Notes: a model not told the origin generated them from the sequence alone. DNA of 64,000 nt from Gigaspora margarita (GCA_009809945.1 WTPW01002774.1:1-64000); one strand, 5' to 3'. Numbered from the stretch's first letter, positions 11,116 through 22,236 are shown. Made by a program: numbers and translations.

Positions 11116-12813
11116 ATGGCAATTTATAATATTCTTAAATTTACAGATTTCCTTATTTTTGTAACAATTTTTTTGATTGCTTATGTTTGCCAATTTTATT
11201 ACAAATATTTTACGCATCCAAATAAATTACCCGGACCATTGCCTCTTCCCTTTATAAAATGTAGTTATTTGTTAACCGGAAATAACAAACAGCTGTTAAT
11301 GTCACTTCAAGAAAAATATGGAGACATCTGTGAATTTTATCTTACCAGATCATGAAGAATTGTAATTTCGCGCCCTGACTATATCAAAAAAATTTTAATA
11401 CCTTCATCTATAGACACAACATTCATTCTGAGATTTCCATATTTTGAAGGACTCGAAGAGCTTGGAGTGTCTGAAAAAGGCATAATTTCAAATCAAAAAT
11501 AAACAGTTGGAGATTTAACCGTAAATTCTTTGACAATGCTGTTCTAAAACCAAGTTTTATTAGCGAAGCTATAGAAAGGTCCAATATATTAACTAAAGAG
11601 CTAGAAGAATATTGAAAATATGTTAGATAATTAAACATATCAAGTTATAAATGGTCACTTGAAACTGACATAACGAAATGGGCTCTTAGATTTGCTTGTG
11701 ACATGATTACAATAGTAGTCACTGGAGAAAGATCTTATTTGATGGCTTCCTATTATAATATTCTAAGTAACAAAAAAGTAAAAAACTCAAATACAGCAAT
11801 TGAAGATCCTGAAAGATTTATTCAAGGAATCAAAAATCACCTTTCTGGCTTTACTTACTTTCTATATTTTAGCCCATTTTTGCATTATCATATTCCATTC
11901 ATCAAAGACCAGGTTAAAGCAACACTTAAAAATTGGGATTACTTATTTAAAATAATAGATTTAATTATTGAGAAAAGAAGAAAAGAAATTGAAGAAATAC
12001 TAGTAGGAGATGAATTAAGGAATGATATGTTGATAACTTTAATTGTTACTAATACAGTAAGAGATATAAATCGTACAAATAATGGTAGAGATAATATATC
12101 TAGACCAATAACAGACGATAAAATAAGAGCTAATTTACTTGACTCTTTCCAAGATGGAATTGACACTGTAAGTAACTAATAAGATTTGAATATTAATAAT
12201 TTTTATTAATTCTTTTATGTTAAAAAATTTCTAGACGGCGAATACATTTAGTTTTATAGTCTATTACATCTGTAAACATCATCATGTTAAAAAAAAAATA
12301 GTTGATGAAATTGACTCAATATTCCTTTCAAAAACTTTTTTCCATCTGAAATATGATGATCTCTTAAAATTGGAATATTGTGATGCGATTATTAATGAGG
12401 TTAGCTGACTTCATCCAATTATAATTGAACTCCAAAGATATGTTAAAAATCCTTGTGAAATAGCTGGACATCGATTTGAAACTGAAACAGTGATCCATAT
12501 AAATACTAATGGGATTCATACACATAAAGATTATTGGACCAGCCCTGAAATTTTTGATCTGAATCGATTTTATAAAAATAAAAAGAATTTGAATAATAAA
12601 GTAAGGAATAAATTTTCATTATTAACATTTGGTGGAGGTTTACGTATCTGTCCAGGAAGAAGATTAGCAATAATTGAATTACTTTTTTTAATGGTAATAT
12701 TATTTGGAAAATATGAGGTTGAGTTAGTTGATATGAATGCTCCATTAAAGGTGAAAAGTAAGGCAACAACCACTTGTGGAGAGTTGCCAATTAAAATTAA
12801 ACTTAGAAAATAG
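11116..12813 (+). pseudogene. Cytochrome P450 monooxygenase, decayed
   Basis: Haem-thiolate monooxygenase, normally ER-anchored. An N-terminal membrane helix (residues about 10-30) precedes the hinge motif LPGPLPLPFI. The I-helix reads DGIDTTANTFSF once a 67-bp intron (12168-12234) is removed, matching the A/G-x-D-T-T oxygen-activation motif. The K-helix reads NEVS-stop-LHP: the Arg of E-x-x-R is replaced by TGA at 12406. The haem loop FGGGLRICPGRR (about 12630-12665) keeps the Cys ligand and ends near the C-terminus at 12813. Other lesions: TGA at 11353 where Arg is likely, and loss of frame around 11500-11700. The start ATG at 11116 fits the anchor helix. Subfamily cannot be assigned by eye. 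Confidence 0.9.
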
Positions 12814-13789
12814 CATATTTTTTTTGTTACCATCTTATTTTTAATAGACAATATGACTTATTTTTATTCTCAGATATAAATTTAAAAAAAAATTATTAAA
12901 TTAAATTTAAAGTCTACTAATAGAATTTGAATATTAAAGCAACACTGATTTTCGGGTTCATTTTTCTTTTAATACCAGTATGATCACATGGAATATGCAA
13001 CATGAAATGTGGAGGGATGATATCATTCAACTTTTTTGATATCCACTATGCTGATTTTTGCAAAATCCTTTTTTGGTAGGATTAATAATTTTCATTTATT
13101 CATTTTTGGAAGGAGTTAAGATTTTTGCATATAACCCACATGTAGATCATGTTTTATGATGCAAATCTGATGCAACTAATTATTAATTATGTATATAATG
13201 CAAAACTGATGTTATGATTAATAATATAGTTCGGCGAGAACATATATTCGTCATGTAATTTTAATTTACTGTATAAATTTTTTTTACCGGTATCTTTACA
13301 GTTATTAGCACAGTAAAACGGTGCACTTAGTTCATGAAAATAAAATTTCCACATTTGCTCCCGTTTGCTCTAATTGAGGCAATTTCTAATCTTACTTATT
13401 TAAGCGAAAGATGATATATCCAAAAACCATAGTCAGACCATGAGAAAATTTAAAATAATATAATAATATTTAAATCATCATTTTTGTATATTAATGTCGT
13501 TATCATCTATTTATATTTATTTATTTTTTTTTTTTAAAAAAAAATTGACTTTCGATCACTATGTGCACTTTGTATCTTTGAAATTTAACAAATAGAGTTC
13601 TGTTCGTTATGCGCACATTCTATCTTTGAAATTAACTGAAATATGGATAACATTAATAACAGGCGTTAGTGAGTCACATACTGTGTATTGCCATAATGGT
13701 AAGGTTTATATCAGTAACTCATGATAGAAACTATTAATTTCAACACGAACTACCTCAATCCTAACCACATATTGTGATTAATAGAATAA
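12814..13789. other. Intergenic, no gene seen
   Basis: AT-rich, stop-dense stretch without recognisable domains. Two near copies of a stretch containing GTGCACTT...ATCTTTGAAATT (about 13560-13590 and 13610-13640) suggest local duplication. Confidence 0.4.
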
Positions 13790-14400
13790 TGAGCAAGTTC
13801 TGCACAAGAATGTTTACAGCAATTTTTGATAGAAGCCGCAATAATTTCAACCTTAAAATGTAATATCTTTCAGGTAAGTTTGTAACAGAATTTTTTAAAG
13901 AAATTCATGATAGACATTACGATAACTTTAATACAAATTATTTTCACCTTTTCACCATTACCAATATAATCCACAATGGCTTATACCATAATAACATGCT
14001 GCATGTCACTGGAATAACGACTAAGGTTTGTAATAAAATTTTTTACAATAACTAATGTTGTCCTTAATGCAAATTGACCCAATTTTAACTGCATACTATA
14101 ATCATTTGAATAGCAAGGGATTTTGTAACAGGATATTACAATTTCAATGCAAAATTAACAACCTTAATTACTATTGTGTGTCAAGTAAGATTGTAACAGA
14201 ATTTTTTTAGCTCATATATAATCCTGATAATNCNGATACAACTACCTCACCTTTAGTTGTTACCNGAATGGCNAGCAAGTTTTGAAACAGAATTNTTACA
14301 ACAGTCACAATAGNAATCACAAATTTTATTCCAATACTATTNNATATTTTAGAACAAGTAAGTTTTGTAACAATTTTCTAGTTAATGTTGCAATACATGT
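13790..14400. repeat. Degenerate minisatellite, core AAGTTTTGTAACAGAATTTT
   Basis: At least six diverged copies of a core close to AAGTTTTGTAACAGAATTTT, followed by Ts and TACAA, recur at irregular spacing of roughly 60-110 bases (near 13795, 13875, 14030, 14110, 14185, 14280 and 14355). Isolated N bases at 14232-14343 fall inside, consistent with poor assembly of a repeat. No coding frame. Confidence 0.6.
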
Positions 14401-14549
14401 ATTGTTGGAATTGAATTACTAAAAGATTGTCATTTTTTCTAGAGTAAATATAGTATTGCTTTAATTATTGGTAGGTGCAGATGGGTTCCATACCATTCAG
14501 GCAATATGAGGGCCTCTTAGTTGGTAATTAGCACTGTTGCTATAATGAC

Positions 14550-15110
14550 CGTGCAAGGAAGGTGTGTATGAAGTTTAATTCAGTTCACTTTAACAATTGT
14601 GTTTCAAAATAGGATAGGTTTCATGCGTGCGCATAATTCCTTTATGGTACGCATTAATGCGCATTCATGCGCTCGTTTTGGAATAATATGCATTTTATCC
14701 CATAAAAATTTATATAGGATAACTAAAGAAATAGATATAATTTGGGCTAGGGTGCTTTTTGTCAGGCAGAATTAAGAAATAAGAATGCAAAAGTCTCAAA
14801 AAATTCTGAAAAGAAATGAATAAACATAGAGGTGCAAGATCGAGGTAAAAAATTTGAAACATATCTGATATTTCTGAATTATATCATACGATATTATGCG
14901 CATTTATATAATGTGCACAATAATGTGCATTCATGCGTATATTATTATAAAATGCACTTTTTTTCCTATCACTAGTTTCAAGAGAATGTAAATTACCAAG
15001 GTGAGTATGAAGTTTCATTATGTTCATTTTAACGTTTGTGGTTCAAAAGAATATGTAATCAGTATGAATTTTAATTTGTTCACTTTTACTGATTGTGTTT
15101 CAAGAAAATA
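14550..15110. repeat. Three dispersed copies of a TGAAGTTT...TTCACTTT unit
   Basis: Three related 40-50-base units (about 14566-14610, 15005-15050 and 15062-15105) share GTATGAAGTTTAAT-T-GTTCA-TTTTAAC followed by TTGTG-TTCAA. Between them are clusters of GCGCAT/ATGCGC words (14625-14690 and 14900-14940) unusual for this AT-rich sequence. No gene. A GC-richer stretch with no homology signal follows at 15215-15300. Confidence 0.5.
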
Positions 15111-15609
15111 CATGTATGACTAGCGTAATTCTGTTCACTTTAACAGTCATTGGTTTTCAATTATATTTGTATTGGACAGGTAACTCAAATAGATTAAGTC
15201 CATTAAACAATATATTGAAAGCCGGTGACAGATTTTCCCTTATCTGGCGTACGTTATCGTACTGGTCCTGCACGGTATTGCATGCTGCGCAGCTATCTTA
15301 TTAATATCCCAATATAAAAATATGGGAAGATTAAATTAATTTAAATTCTATATTAAAAATTTTTGTTAAAATTGATCGAAGGCTCACATAATTTTTATTA
15401 AATTCATCCAACTTGAAATCAATTGTACTTACATACCTTTCTTGCTTATTCAACTTAAAATAATAACTATTTTAATTCTTAGTAGCTCTTTTTTAAATCA
15501 AAATAATTATTTTTCTACTGTATCATACATGTTTTCAACCCATTTTAACTTATAAAGTTGCAAGAAAACTTCATCGCCTTCAAAAAATAAAAAAAAAATA
15601 AAAAAAAAG

Positions 15610-15640
15610 AAGAAATAAAAATATATACTCAAACCTTTAA
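15610..15640 (+). promoter_or_regulatory. TATA-like element upstream of the CaaX micro-ORF
   Basis: An AAAATATATA stretch about 55-60 bases before the ATG at 15679, after a poly-A tract, is placed as a TATA box with a short leader would be. In such AT-rich DNA this could be chance. Confidence 0.3.
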
Positions 15641-15678
15641 AAAAGAACTTATTAGCTAAACCTTTCAAACTTTACAAA

Positions 15679-15792
15679 ATGAATCCAACTATCATTTCAA
15701 TTAACAAATGTTCTGCCATCAATGAACTTGGTGTTCCTGTTACTGAAGACCCCTATGGTGGAAGTGCAGTTAACCAATGTTCCATTATGTAA
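15679..15792 (+). CDS. 37-residue peptide ending in a CaaX box (pheromone-precursor-like or G-gamma-like)
   Basis: The short ORF begins MNPTIISINKCSAINELG and ends with DPYGGSAVNQCSIM followed by TAA. CSIM is a good CaaX prenylation box: Cys, then three residues with Met last, which favours farnesyltransferase. Codon choice (GGT, GCC, GTT, CCC, GAC) looks less biased to A/T than nearby decayed ORFs, and there is no internal lesion. The length, a single C-terminal Cys-aaX and a small polar segment before it resemble basidiomycete lipopeptide pheromone precursors. The GVPVTEDPYGG tail also recalls fungal G-gamma C-termini, so it could be a terminal exon: the frame is open for about 20 codons upstream of the ATG. 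It lies 508 bp upstream of an HMG-box ORF on the same strand. Function is inferred only. Confidence 0.6.
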   Translation: MNPTIISINKCSAINELGVPVTEDPYGGSAVNQCSIM

Positions 15793-16300
15793 CTATAATA
15801 TCAAGATCTTTCATTTGCAAGTATAAATACAAGTTTTCTTGTGAATTTTCATAGTTAAATTGTATCTAAAATTTGTTTCATTTAAAAAGTAGTCCAAAAT
15901 CTTCATTTAAAAATAATAATGGCGCATTTACTTTTAGTATTTTTTTCAAAAAAATTTGGTAGCGGTAGTTACATTCAGTCATTCACATGACTACATTAAT
16001 CTTATAAGATTAATTATTTTTTCAACAAATAAAATTCTCAATTATTGGAGTTTAATATTATTTCTACAGAATCAAAAGTTTTAAATGATTTTATAAAATT
16101 ACAATAAATAATTAATAGAAAATTAAACCCCTAAAATTAAACATAAAAAAAAATTGAAATTCTAATTTAACAAAATCTAGTTCTATATTTAACAATATAT
16201 TCATTAATATAATAGCATATCAAGTTTCTTATAAAAACTTAATTGGGATTTATAAAATCTTACTTTCACCTAGAGTTTCTTATTACGAAGGATTTGTCTA
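15793..16300. other. Intergenic between CaaX micro-ORF and HMG ORF
   Basis: AT-rich with no open frame of note. It presumably contains the 3' end of the micro-ORF transcript and the promoter of the HMG ORF. No repeat or element boundary recognised. Confidence 0.4.
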
Positions 16301-16783
16301 ATGAATTTCAATAATTTTGTTTTGATTGAAGAATCTTGTATTTTGCCTAATATTGAGTTTAATAATGGAATGACTGTTTTTATTCCAGTAGGCTATTCTC
16401 CAATTCTTATTTGTGAAGATGACATGAAAAAATTAAAAACAATCATTGAAATTCCAGAACTAAATATACGTGTTCTAGCATTGATTCTTAATAATATTAA
16501 ACGTCCACAAAATGCTTTTTTATTATTTCGAAATGAAGTAAAGGATAAAATAAAATATGAAGTAATCAAAGATAATTCAAATATATGCATTGACAATCAT
16601 CAAATTTCAAAAATTGTTAGGGAAAAATGAAAAACACTAACAGAACTTGAAAAAGCACCATATAAGTTAAAATCTAAAAATCAAAGAATGAAATACAAAT
16701 CCAAAAATTTAAAGTACAAATATAAAACAAGAAAACAAAATTTACTTAAAAGTTTTTCAGTGCTCTTTCAATCTATCATATGA
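16301..16783 (+). pseudogene. MATA_HMG-box-like DNA-binding protein with one nonsense codon
   Basis: The ORF opens with ATG at 16301. About residue 66 begins an HMG box of the fungal mating-type class: KRPQNAFLLFRNEVKDKI, then HQISKIVREK, then KTLTELEKAPYKLKSKNQRM and a Lys-rich tail to the stop at 16781-16783. The usual W of the VREKWKTL position is TGA at 16628. One substitution from TGG therefore splits an otherwise continuous 161-codon frame. No frameshift is visible, so the gene is either a very young pseudogene, a polymorphic null allele or an assembly error. In Glomeromycotina such HMG genes form a large family and are not proven sex determinants. The domain call is strong; the role is unknown. 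Confidence 0.8.
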
Positions 16784-17476
16784 GAGAGCATTGTTAACAC
16801 TGAGTACCTAATAATATTAAAAATCATATATATAAAAGTTAGTGAAATCTACATTCTATACTTAACCTGCTAGCCTTCTAAAACACATTAATACTTGTTT
16901 ATTATAATATTTTTTAAAACTAACCCTAACCCTAAACCCCTAACCCTAAAAAATGCACCCCAAAAAAATTTAGTTTTCGAGATTTTATACTATCATTTCA
17001 TTTTAATCTTGATTTCATTATGATCTATCACAATAACTGATGTAGAAAAATATTTTGAATTAATAAATGTTGCGAAAACATTTGCACATTTTATTTTTTA
17101 TTTTTATTTTTTTCATAATATAACTGTTATCAACTCGATTTTAACAAAAATTAAAGAAAATGTCAGTATTATCTAAAAAATGTATTCATATACTGTATGT
17201 GGTTATCAATTAGTAGTAAATTAACATTTTTTACGTTAAATCAAAAATTTGATCTGTTAATATATTGATTGAACTTAAATTTATATTTATTAACATGTTT
17301 TAAAAAATAAATTAGATACTGTATGTGATTGTCAATTGGTAGTAAATTTTTATTAAAATTGCTATTGAAAACTAAATAAATAAAAATTATTCATGGAATT
17401 TAATATGAAAACCAAAATTAATTAACAATATGAAAATTACTTTAAAAAAATTAGAACGTTCACAAAAATAATCAAA
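16784..17476. other. Intergenic with telomere-like tract
   Basis: Apart from the CCCTAA tract, AT-rich non-coding DNA. A short direct repeat (GATACTGTATGTG-TT-TCAATT-GTAGTAAATT) occurs near 17190-17225 and 17315-17350. Confidence 0.4.
16918..16953. repeat. Interstitial telomere-like repeats (CCCTAA)
   Basis: Several tandem CCCTAA units with slight irregularity (TAACCCTAACCCTAAACCCC and TAACCCTAAAAAA). This matches the fungal and vertebrate telomere unit TTAGGG on the other strand, but is internal. It could mark a healed break or a telomerase-added filler. Confidence 0.75.
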
Positions 17477-19106
17477 ATGAGTGATATCATTCAAAATAAG
17501 CCATCTTTGATAGAATCTTTTAAAAAAATTATCTTTTCTTCTAAAAGCAACATATTATTGTTGGCACTTCCTTTTGGATTTATTGTGCATTTTCTTAATT
17601 GGAATGAAATCTTAATTTTTGTAATAAACTTTCTTGCAATTATACCATTGGCCCAATTACTTGGATTTGTAACAGAACAACTTTCATGTGGAGTTGGACA
17701 AGTATTGAAATTTATTATTTTCATTAGATGTCCAAAAATCAATTCATAATTAAATTTTTATTACTTTCAATTTAAATTTAATTAAAGATCTTAGCAGTAT
17801 TATTAAACAGGACTTTTGGCAATGCTATAGAATTAATAATATCGATAATAGCTTTGACAAAGGGACAAATTCGCATTGTTCAGGCTTCAGTGCTTGGTTC
17901 TGTACTCTCAAATATTTTGGTAGTGTTGGGGTCATGTTTTCTCTTTGGTGGTATCACCATTCTTAAAGAAGGTTGTTTAGAACAAAAGTTTGATTCAACT
18001 GTAGCACAAGCAAGTTCAAGTGTAATGACTTTAGCATGCATAGCCCTAATTGTGCCTGCAGCATTTAGTCTTGCTAACGATGTAAATTCTAATAATACTC
18101 TTGGCACAACTGATTCTAGGATCTTGAATTTAAGTTATGGGTCTTCAGTAGCGTTATTTGTAATATAAATACTTTACTTATATTTTCAGGTACTGTATCA
18201 TATATTTATATGTATATGCCATTGTAAACAGATTACGGATCGTATAACTAGTCAAATTATTTACATAAGTAGTTAAAAACCCATAAAGATTTATTTCAAA
18301 CTGATGAAAATGAAGAGTTACAGATAAGCAAGTATTTGGCATTATTTTTGCTAGTTACAGTGACAGTTGTAACAGCATTTTCTGCCGAATTTCTTGTTAG
18401 TTCAATTGAAGAAGTTGTCACGTCTCATGGTTTAAGCAAAACCTTCATTGGGTTAGTTTTACTACCCATTATTGGAAATGCCGCTGAGGTATTTTAATTT
18501 GAATACACATCGCTGTCTGTTAATGTTACTTTTTAAATTTATACGATATTAAATTTATTAGCATGCAACTTCTGTCAAAATTGCAATAAAGGACAGAATA
18601 GATTTTGCTATTAGCGTTGCAGTTGGCAGTTCAACAGTAAGTAAATTAATTTCAAATGTATGAAATCGGTATAATTTAAATTAATGGTTTTTATATTTTT
18701 AGCAAATCGCATTATTTGTTACTCCTCTATTAGTGATATTAGGATGGATTATAGGTCAACCGATGTCATTATTCTTTTTACCTTTTGAAATCATATGTTT
18801 ATTTATTGCAGTTTTACTCTCAAATTACTTGGTACAGGTATATTCAATAAACAACTTAATTAAAAATATTTGCTTGATTTCTTTGACCAAACCAAATTTT
18901 TATAATGAAAATGATATTTGACTCAAACATAGGGTAATTATAATTATAATTTATTTTTTAAACATTGTAATGCAATTACCATTAATATAATTTGAATTTG
19001 AATTTTAGATAGAAAATCAAATTGGTTAGAGGGTGCATTGCTTATAGCGACCTATTTAATAATGGCATTGGCATTTTTTTTTATCCTGATAATTATTAAC
19101 AAATAA
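17477..19106 (+). pseudogene. Ca2+/H+ antiporter of the CAX/VCX1 family, probably broken
   Basis: Vacuolar cation/proton exchanger that moves Ca2+ into the vacuole. Exon 1 (17477-17701) covers the N-terminal helices, ending LGFVTEQLSCGVGQ. An 86-bp intron (17702-17787) leads to exon 2 with the first alpha repeat FGNAIELIISIIALTKGQIR (c-1 filter). A later exon (about 18270-18490) has LVLLPIIGNAAE, the second filter, then HATSVKIAIKDRIDFAISVA across an intron, then [15 protein letters not shown] and a last exon SNWLEGALLIATYLIMALAF. Lesions: TAG at 18270 where Gln of the FQLKTHKDLF segment is expected, an unexplained stretch at 18190-18268, and a one-base T-run shift near 19080. Both filters are intact, so decay is recent or partly an assembly issue. 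Confidence 0.85.
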
Positions 19107-20055
19107 AAAACATATTTTGTTCTGAACAACTATCTTATGGCACACATTTGAGGTTTACTTAGTAAAATTTCGTAAAACAACATTTTCTGCATCAAATTAG
19201 GACTATATCAAATTCTAAACATATTTTTAAGACAAACTATTGTAGTAAATATTACCTGCATCAAAATGGGAATGGGACAAAATTCCAACGAACAAAAACC
19301 CAAAAGATCATAATCCTGAAAAGTTAATCTGAATTATTTGGCTTAATTCTGTGAATTTTTCTAGATTTTGTTCTTGGGATTACTATAGATGCTGGTAAAA
19401 TTAAAACCAAAAATAAAAATTTTGTGAAGTGGTGGAATTGGTAAAATTGATAGTGAAATAGTGCAATTGATAAAATAGTAAAACTTTCATTCATTGATGG
19501 TAATGCTCTGATGGAATGAACAAATTCATTATGAATAAAAAAATAAAATTATTAAATATTAATATATACACAAAACGTATTCAGGTAATACTTAATATGA
19601 TTTTAGAGTAAACTATAGTTAATTTTTGTTATATCATATGAATTGTATAAATTGTCATTTGGTCACTTATTAATCTGAGCCAATACTATATAAATTAAAA
19701 ATTAACATTTCACAAGTAAATTGTATATAATTATACTTTTATAAATTATTATATGTCTTCATAAATACATTTTGAAACCTTAATTCATAGAATCCAATAT
19801 TCGTGAAATTTGCATTGAGTAATAAATTTATTTTTCTGATTGTAATTTACATCACTATTACTACATATCATTACATGGCTTATTAAATAAACTTTCTTCA
19901 AAAATTAAATTTAGTGAACTTTATTATTTTAAATTATATAAATTAAAACGGCCTTAATTTTATATTGTTATGTATTGTATAAAATGTAGTTTAATTTGTT
20001 TAATTTTTCATATATAATAACATTTATTGATATTCTATATTTTAGAAAAATTTTG
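19107..20055. other. Intergenic, no gene seen
   Basis: About 950 bp, AT-rich and stop-dense, with no recognised domain, TIR or duplication. Confidence 0.4.
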
Positions 20056-20396
20056 ATGTCTAACTTAGCTGTAGCATTTCGTGAATATTTTGCCAACAAA
20101 TAAAATTTAGAACTCAAGAAAAGATATATCAGCTTGCTCTATTAAAGCTATTTCAAGTTGTTTTTGATTCTTCGGATTATGAAAATGCTTTTGTAACATA
20201 TAATAAAATTATAAATGATGACAAGACAATTTCAAAAGCCAGGTCAAATTTAAAATGGGACTACACTTGCTTGCTGGTGCTAGTTGTGAACAAAATATTG
20301 CCGAAGGGTATAAACTCATTATTGAAGCTGAACGTCTTGGTTTTTTTCCCGCAAAAAGATGGGTAAATGATCATGGAAAAAGAATGATAGGATAGG
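20056..20396 (+). pseudogene. Sel1-type repeat protein fragment
   Basis: Pieces of one frame read LGLHLLAGASCEQNIAEGYK, then EAERLGFFPAKRWVNDHG, which resembles one Sel1/TPR-like helical repeat and parallels the minus-strand gene at 27.07-27.50 kb (GFGCQQNINEARKLIEEAAK, then LGHSHARIW). The upstream part shows several stops, and the 3' end runs straight into a truncated TIR element, which probably removed the remaining repeats. Confidence 0.5.
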
Positions 20397-20550
20397 TCAG
20401 GTATGAGTTTGCTTATTTTTGAGGGTTTTTATACAGATCTTTTCTATTTATAGTAATTTTTTTGCTTATTTTTGAAGTTTTTTTGCAGATATTTTCTTTT
20501 TTAGTAACCCTATAATTAACCTGACCTATCTATGTATATTTCGGGGTCCT
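20391..20550. mobile_element. 5'-truncated MITE, AGGACCCCGAAATATACATA family
   Basis: The right end reads TATGTATATTTCGGGGTCCT (20531-20550), the complement of the terminal repeat of the full element at 38.75 kb. The inner repeat GATAGGTCAGG is present at both ends, but the outer roughly 21 bases of the left terminus are missing. No coding capacity. It abuts a decayed Sel1 fragment. Confidence 0.75.
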
Positions 20551-20642
20551 AGAATAATTATGGTGCAACAGTGGCACACAAACTATTTTCTAATAATAAA
20601 AATACTAGAAAAAATATAATATAAAAAAATTTTAAAGAAACT

Positions 20643-20885
20643 AAAAAAGCATCATTATGACCATTCGTGCACAAAACTTTACAATTATTTAAAAATAAAG
20701 TTTATTTGAAATATTTTTAAGTGATAGTTTGTAGTAGAACCAGTTGTTTTTACTAATAGGCCTAAAAGATTATACCTACATAGGAATTCATAATTTTGAT
20801 GCAAATCTATATTAAAGAATTTTTAAATCACGTTTTTTATTGGAAAAAATTAAAGATTTATTACTATCAAAAGGATTTATTGAAT
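20643..20885 (+). repeat. Copy A of a dispersed duplication (with 23.11-23.43 kb)
   Basis: It shares long near-identical words with 23107-23430: ACCATTCGTGCACAAAACTT versus ACCATTTGTGCACAAAACTG, followed by TACAATTATTTAAAAATAAA in both, and later TTGATGCA, ATCTATATTAAAGAATT and ATTACTATCAAAAGGA. Copy A has internal deletions relative to copy B. Both carry remnants of the unknown gene best preserved at 29.26 kb. Confidence 0.65.
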
Positions 20886-21348
20886 TTAAATATACATATA
20901 CATAATTGAATATAGTATTAATTTTGAAAACTTTAATTTCAGAATTTTTTAACATTAATGAGTATGAATTTGTTATATTTCACATTTCTAAATATCAAAT
21001 AAAATATTTCTTTTCATTTTATTATTGTTATAAATTCAATTATAATTACTGCCTATTTGATTTGCTTTCGAAGTTCCAATTATTTTTAATTGATAAATCA
21101 TATACTTAATTTAATAGAAATCAAACAAAGCAATCAGATGACTTTAAAAATAAAATTCAAGTAGATTACAACATTCCAAAATAAGAAATCTGCTTTTTAA
21201 GTATGCCTAAACTTATTAAATATATGCTAATAAATTATATTTAGAGTTACATAAATTTTAATTTCACAATTTGATTAAAATCTTTATCCCAAGCAGTCTA
21301 GTATATCAACTTAATGACTAATAGAAAGAGCAAGGACAGTAGAATTTC

Positions 21349-22236
21349 TTGTCAAACATTCTGAATTTATTAGTAAACATAAGCAAAGAAATAGTATTGA
21401 CAAAGATTCTTGTAAACAAATCGATGCGGAAAAATAGAAAATTTCTTGAGCAATATTTTTCACATGACACTTCTTTAAGTTATTACTACGCACTCTATTT
21501 ATATGAGGGTATTGGTAGTACAAAAGATGAGAATAAAGCAAAAAAGTTAATTAGCAAATTTACAACAACTCAAATAGCTGATACTAATTCTATTGCTTAA
21601 TTTAATATGAGTGATCTATATTTTAATGGCAAATTAGGATTTAAAATTGATAAAGAAAAGGGTGAAAAATATTTAAGATTAGCAGCTGAAAATGGTTATG
21701 AAGATGCAATTACTTTGTGCAAAAAGAATAAAATAAACTTTATCAATAAACATAATTATTTTAAAAATTTTGAAGTGGCTCTTGGTTTTCATAATTCAAG
21801 AACTGTAAATAATAGACAAGAAGTAGAAAAAATAAATTGCAAACTCTTTGATAAACTCTATAAAAAAAAATATTATGAATTGGATTCATCAGGTCAAGTA
21901 GCCTATTGGATAGGAAAATATTTTATAAAAGGATATGGAACTGACAAAAAACCAACAAAGGATGACATAAATAATTATAAAGTTTTATTAAAGCTAGCAG
22001 TTGATAAAAACCTTCCAAATGCTCAGCATGACTATGCAGTATTGTTTTTCACAAATGGTTCTAAAGAAGAATGTTTTAAGTATCTTATCAAAGCAAAAGA
22101 CCAAAATTACCTTCCATCTATATATCTTTTAGGTAAACTTTATTATGATGAAGGAAAATATTTATTGAAAAAAGCTAGTAAATTAGGAAATAAAGAAGCA
22201 ACAGAATTATGGTCCAAGATTAATAATATTCATTAA
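21349..22236 (+). pseudogene. Sel1-repeat protein with one nonsense codon
   Basis: A tandem helical-repeat protein with Sel1 signatures: ALYLYEGIGSTKDENKAKKL, then (after TAA at 21598) MSDLYFNGKLGFKIDKEKGE, LRLAAENGYEDAI, YFIKGYGTDKKPT, LAVDKNLPNAQHDYA and LLKKASKLGNKEATELW. The TAA falls where Gln would give SIAQFNMSDLYFNG and keeps the frame, so one CAA-to-TAA change breaks the gene. The 5' end is unclear: an in-frame stop lies at 21340 and the first in-frame ATG is about 21421, so an upstream exon may be missing. Sel1 proteins usually scaffold membrane or signalling complexes. A paralogue lies on the minus strand at 49.9-50.9 kb. Confidence 0.75.

Noticed and set aside
12506..12851. Two minus-strand open frames of over 90 codons
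   Set aside because: They overlap the P450 haem-binding exon in antisense and show no motif of their own.
17491..18107. Minus-strand open frames opposite the Ca2+/H+ antiporter
   Set aside because: They mirror CAX exons 1 and 2, whose transporter motifs on the plus strand are unmistakable.
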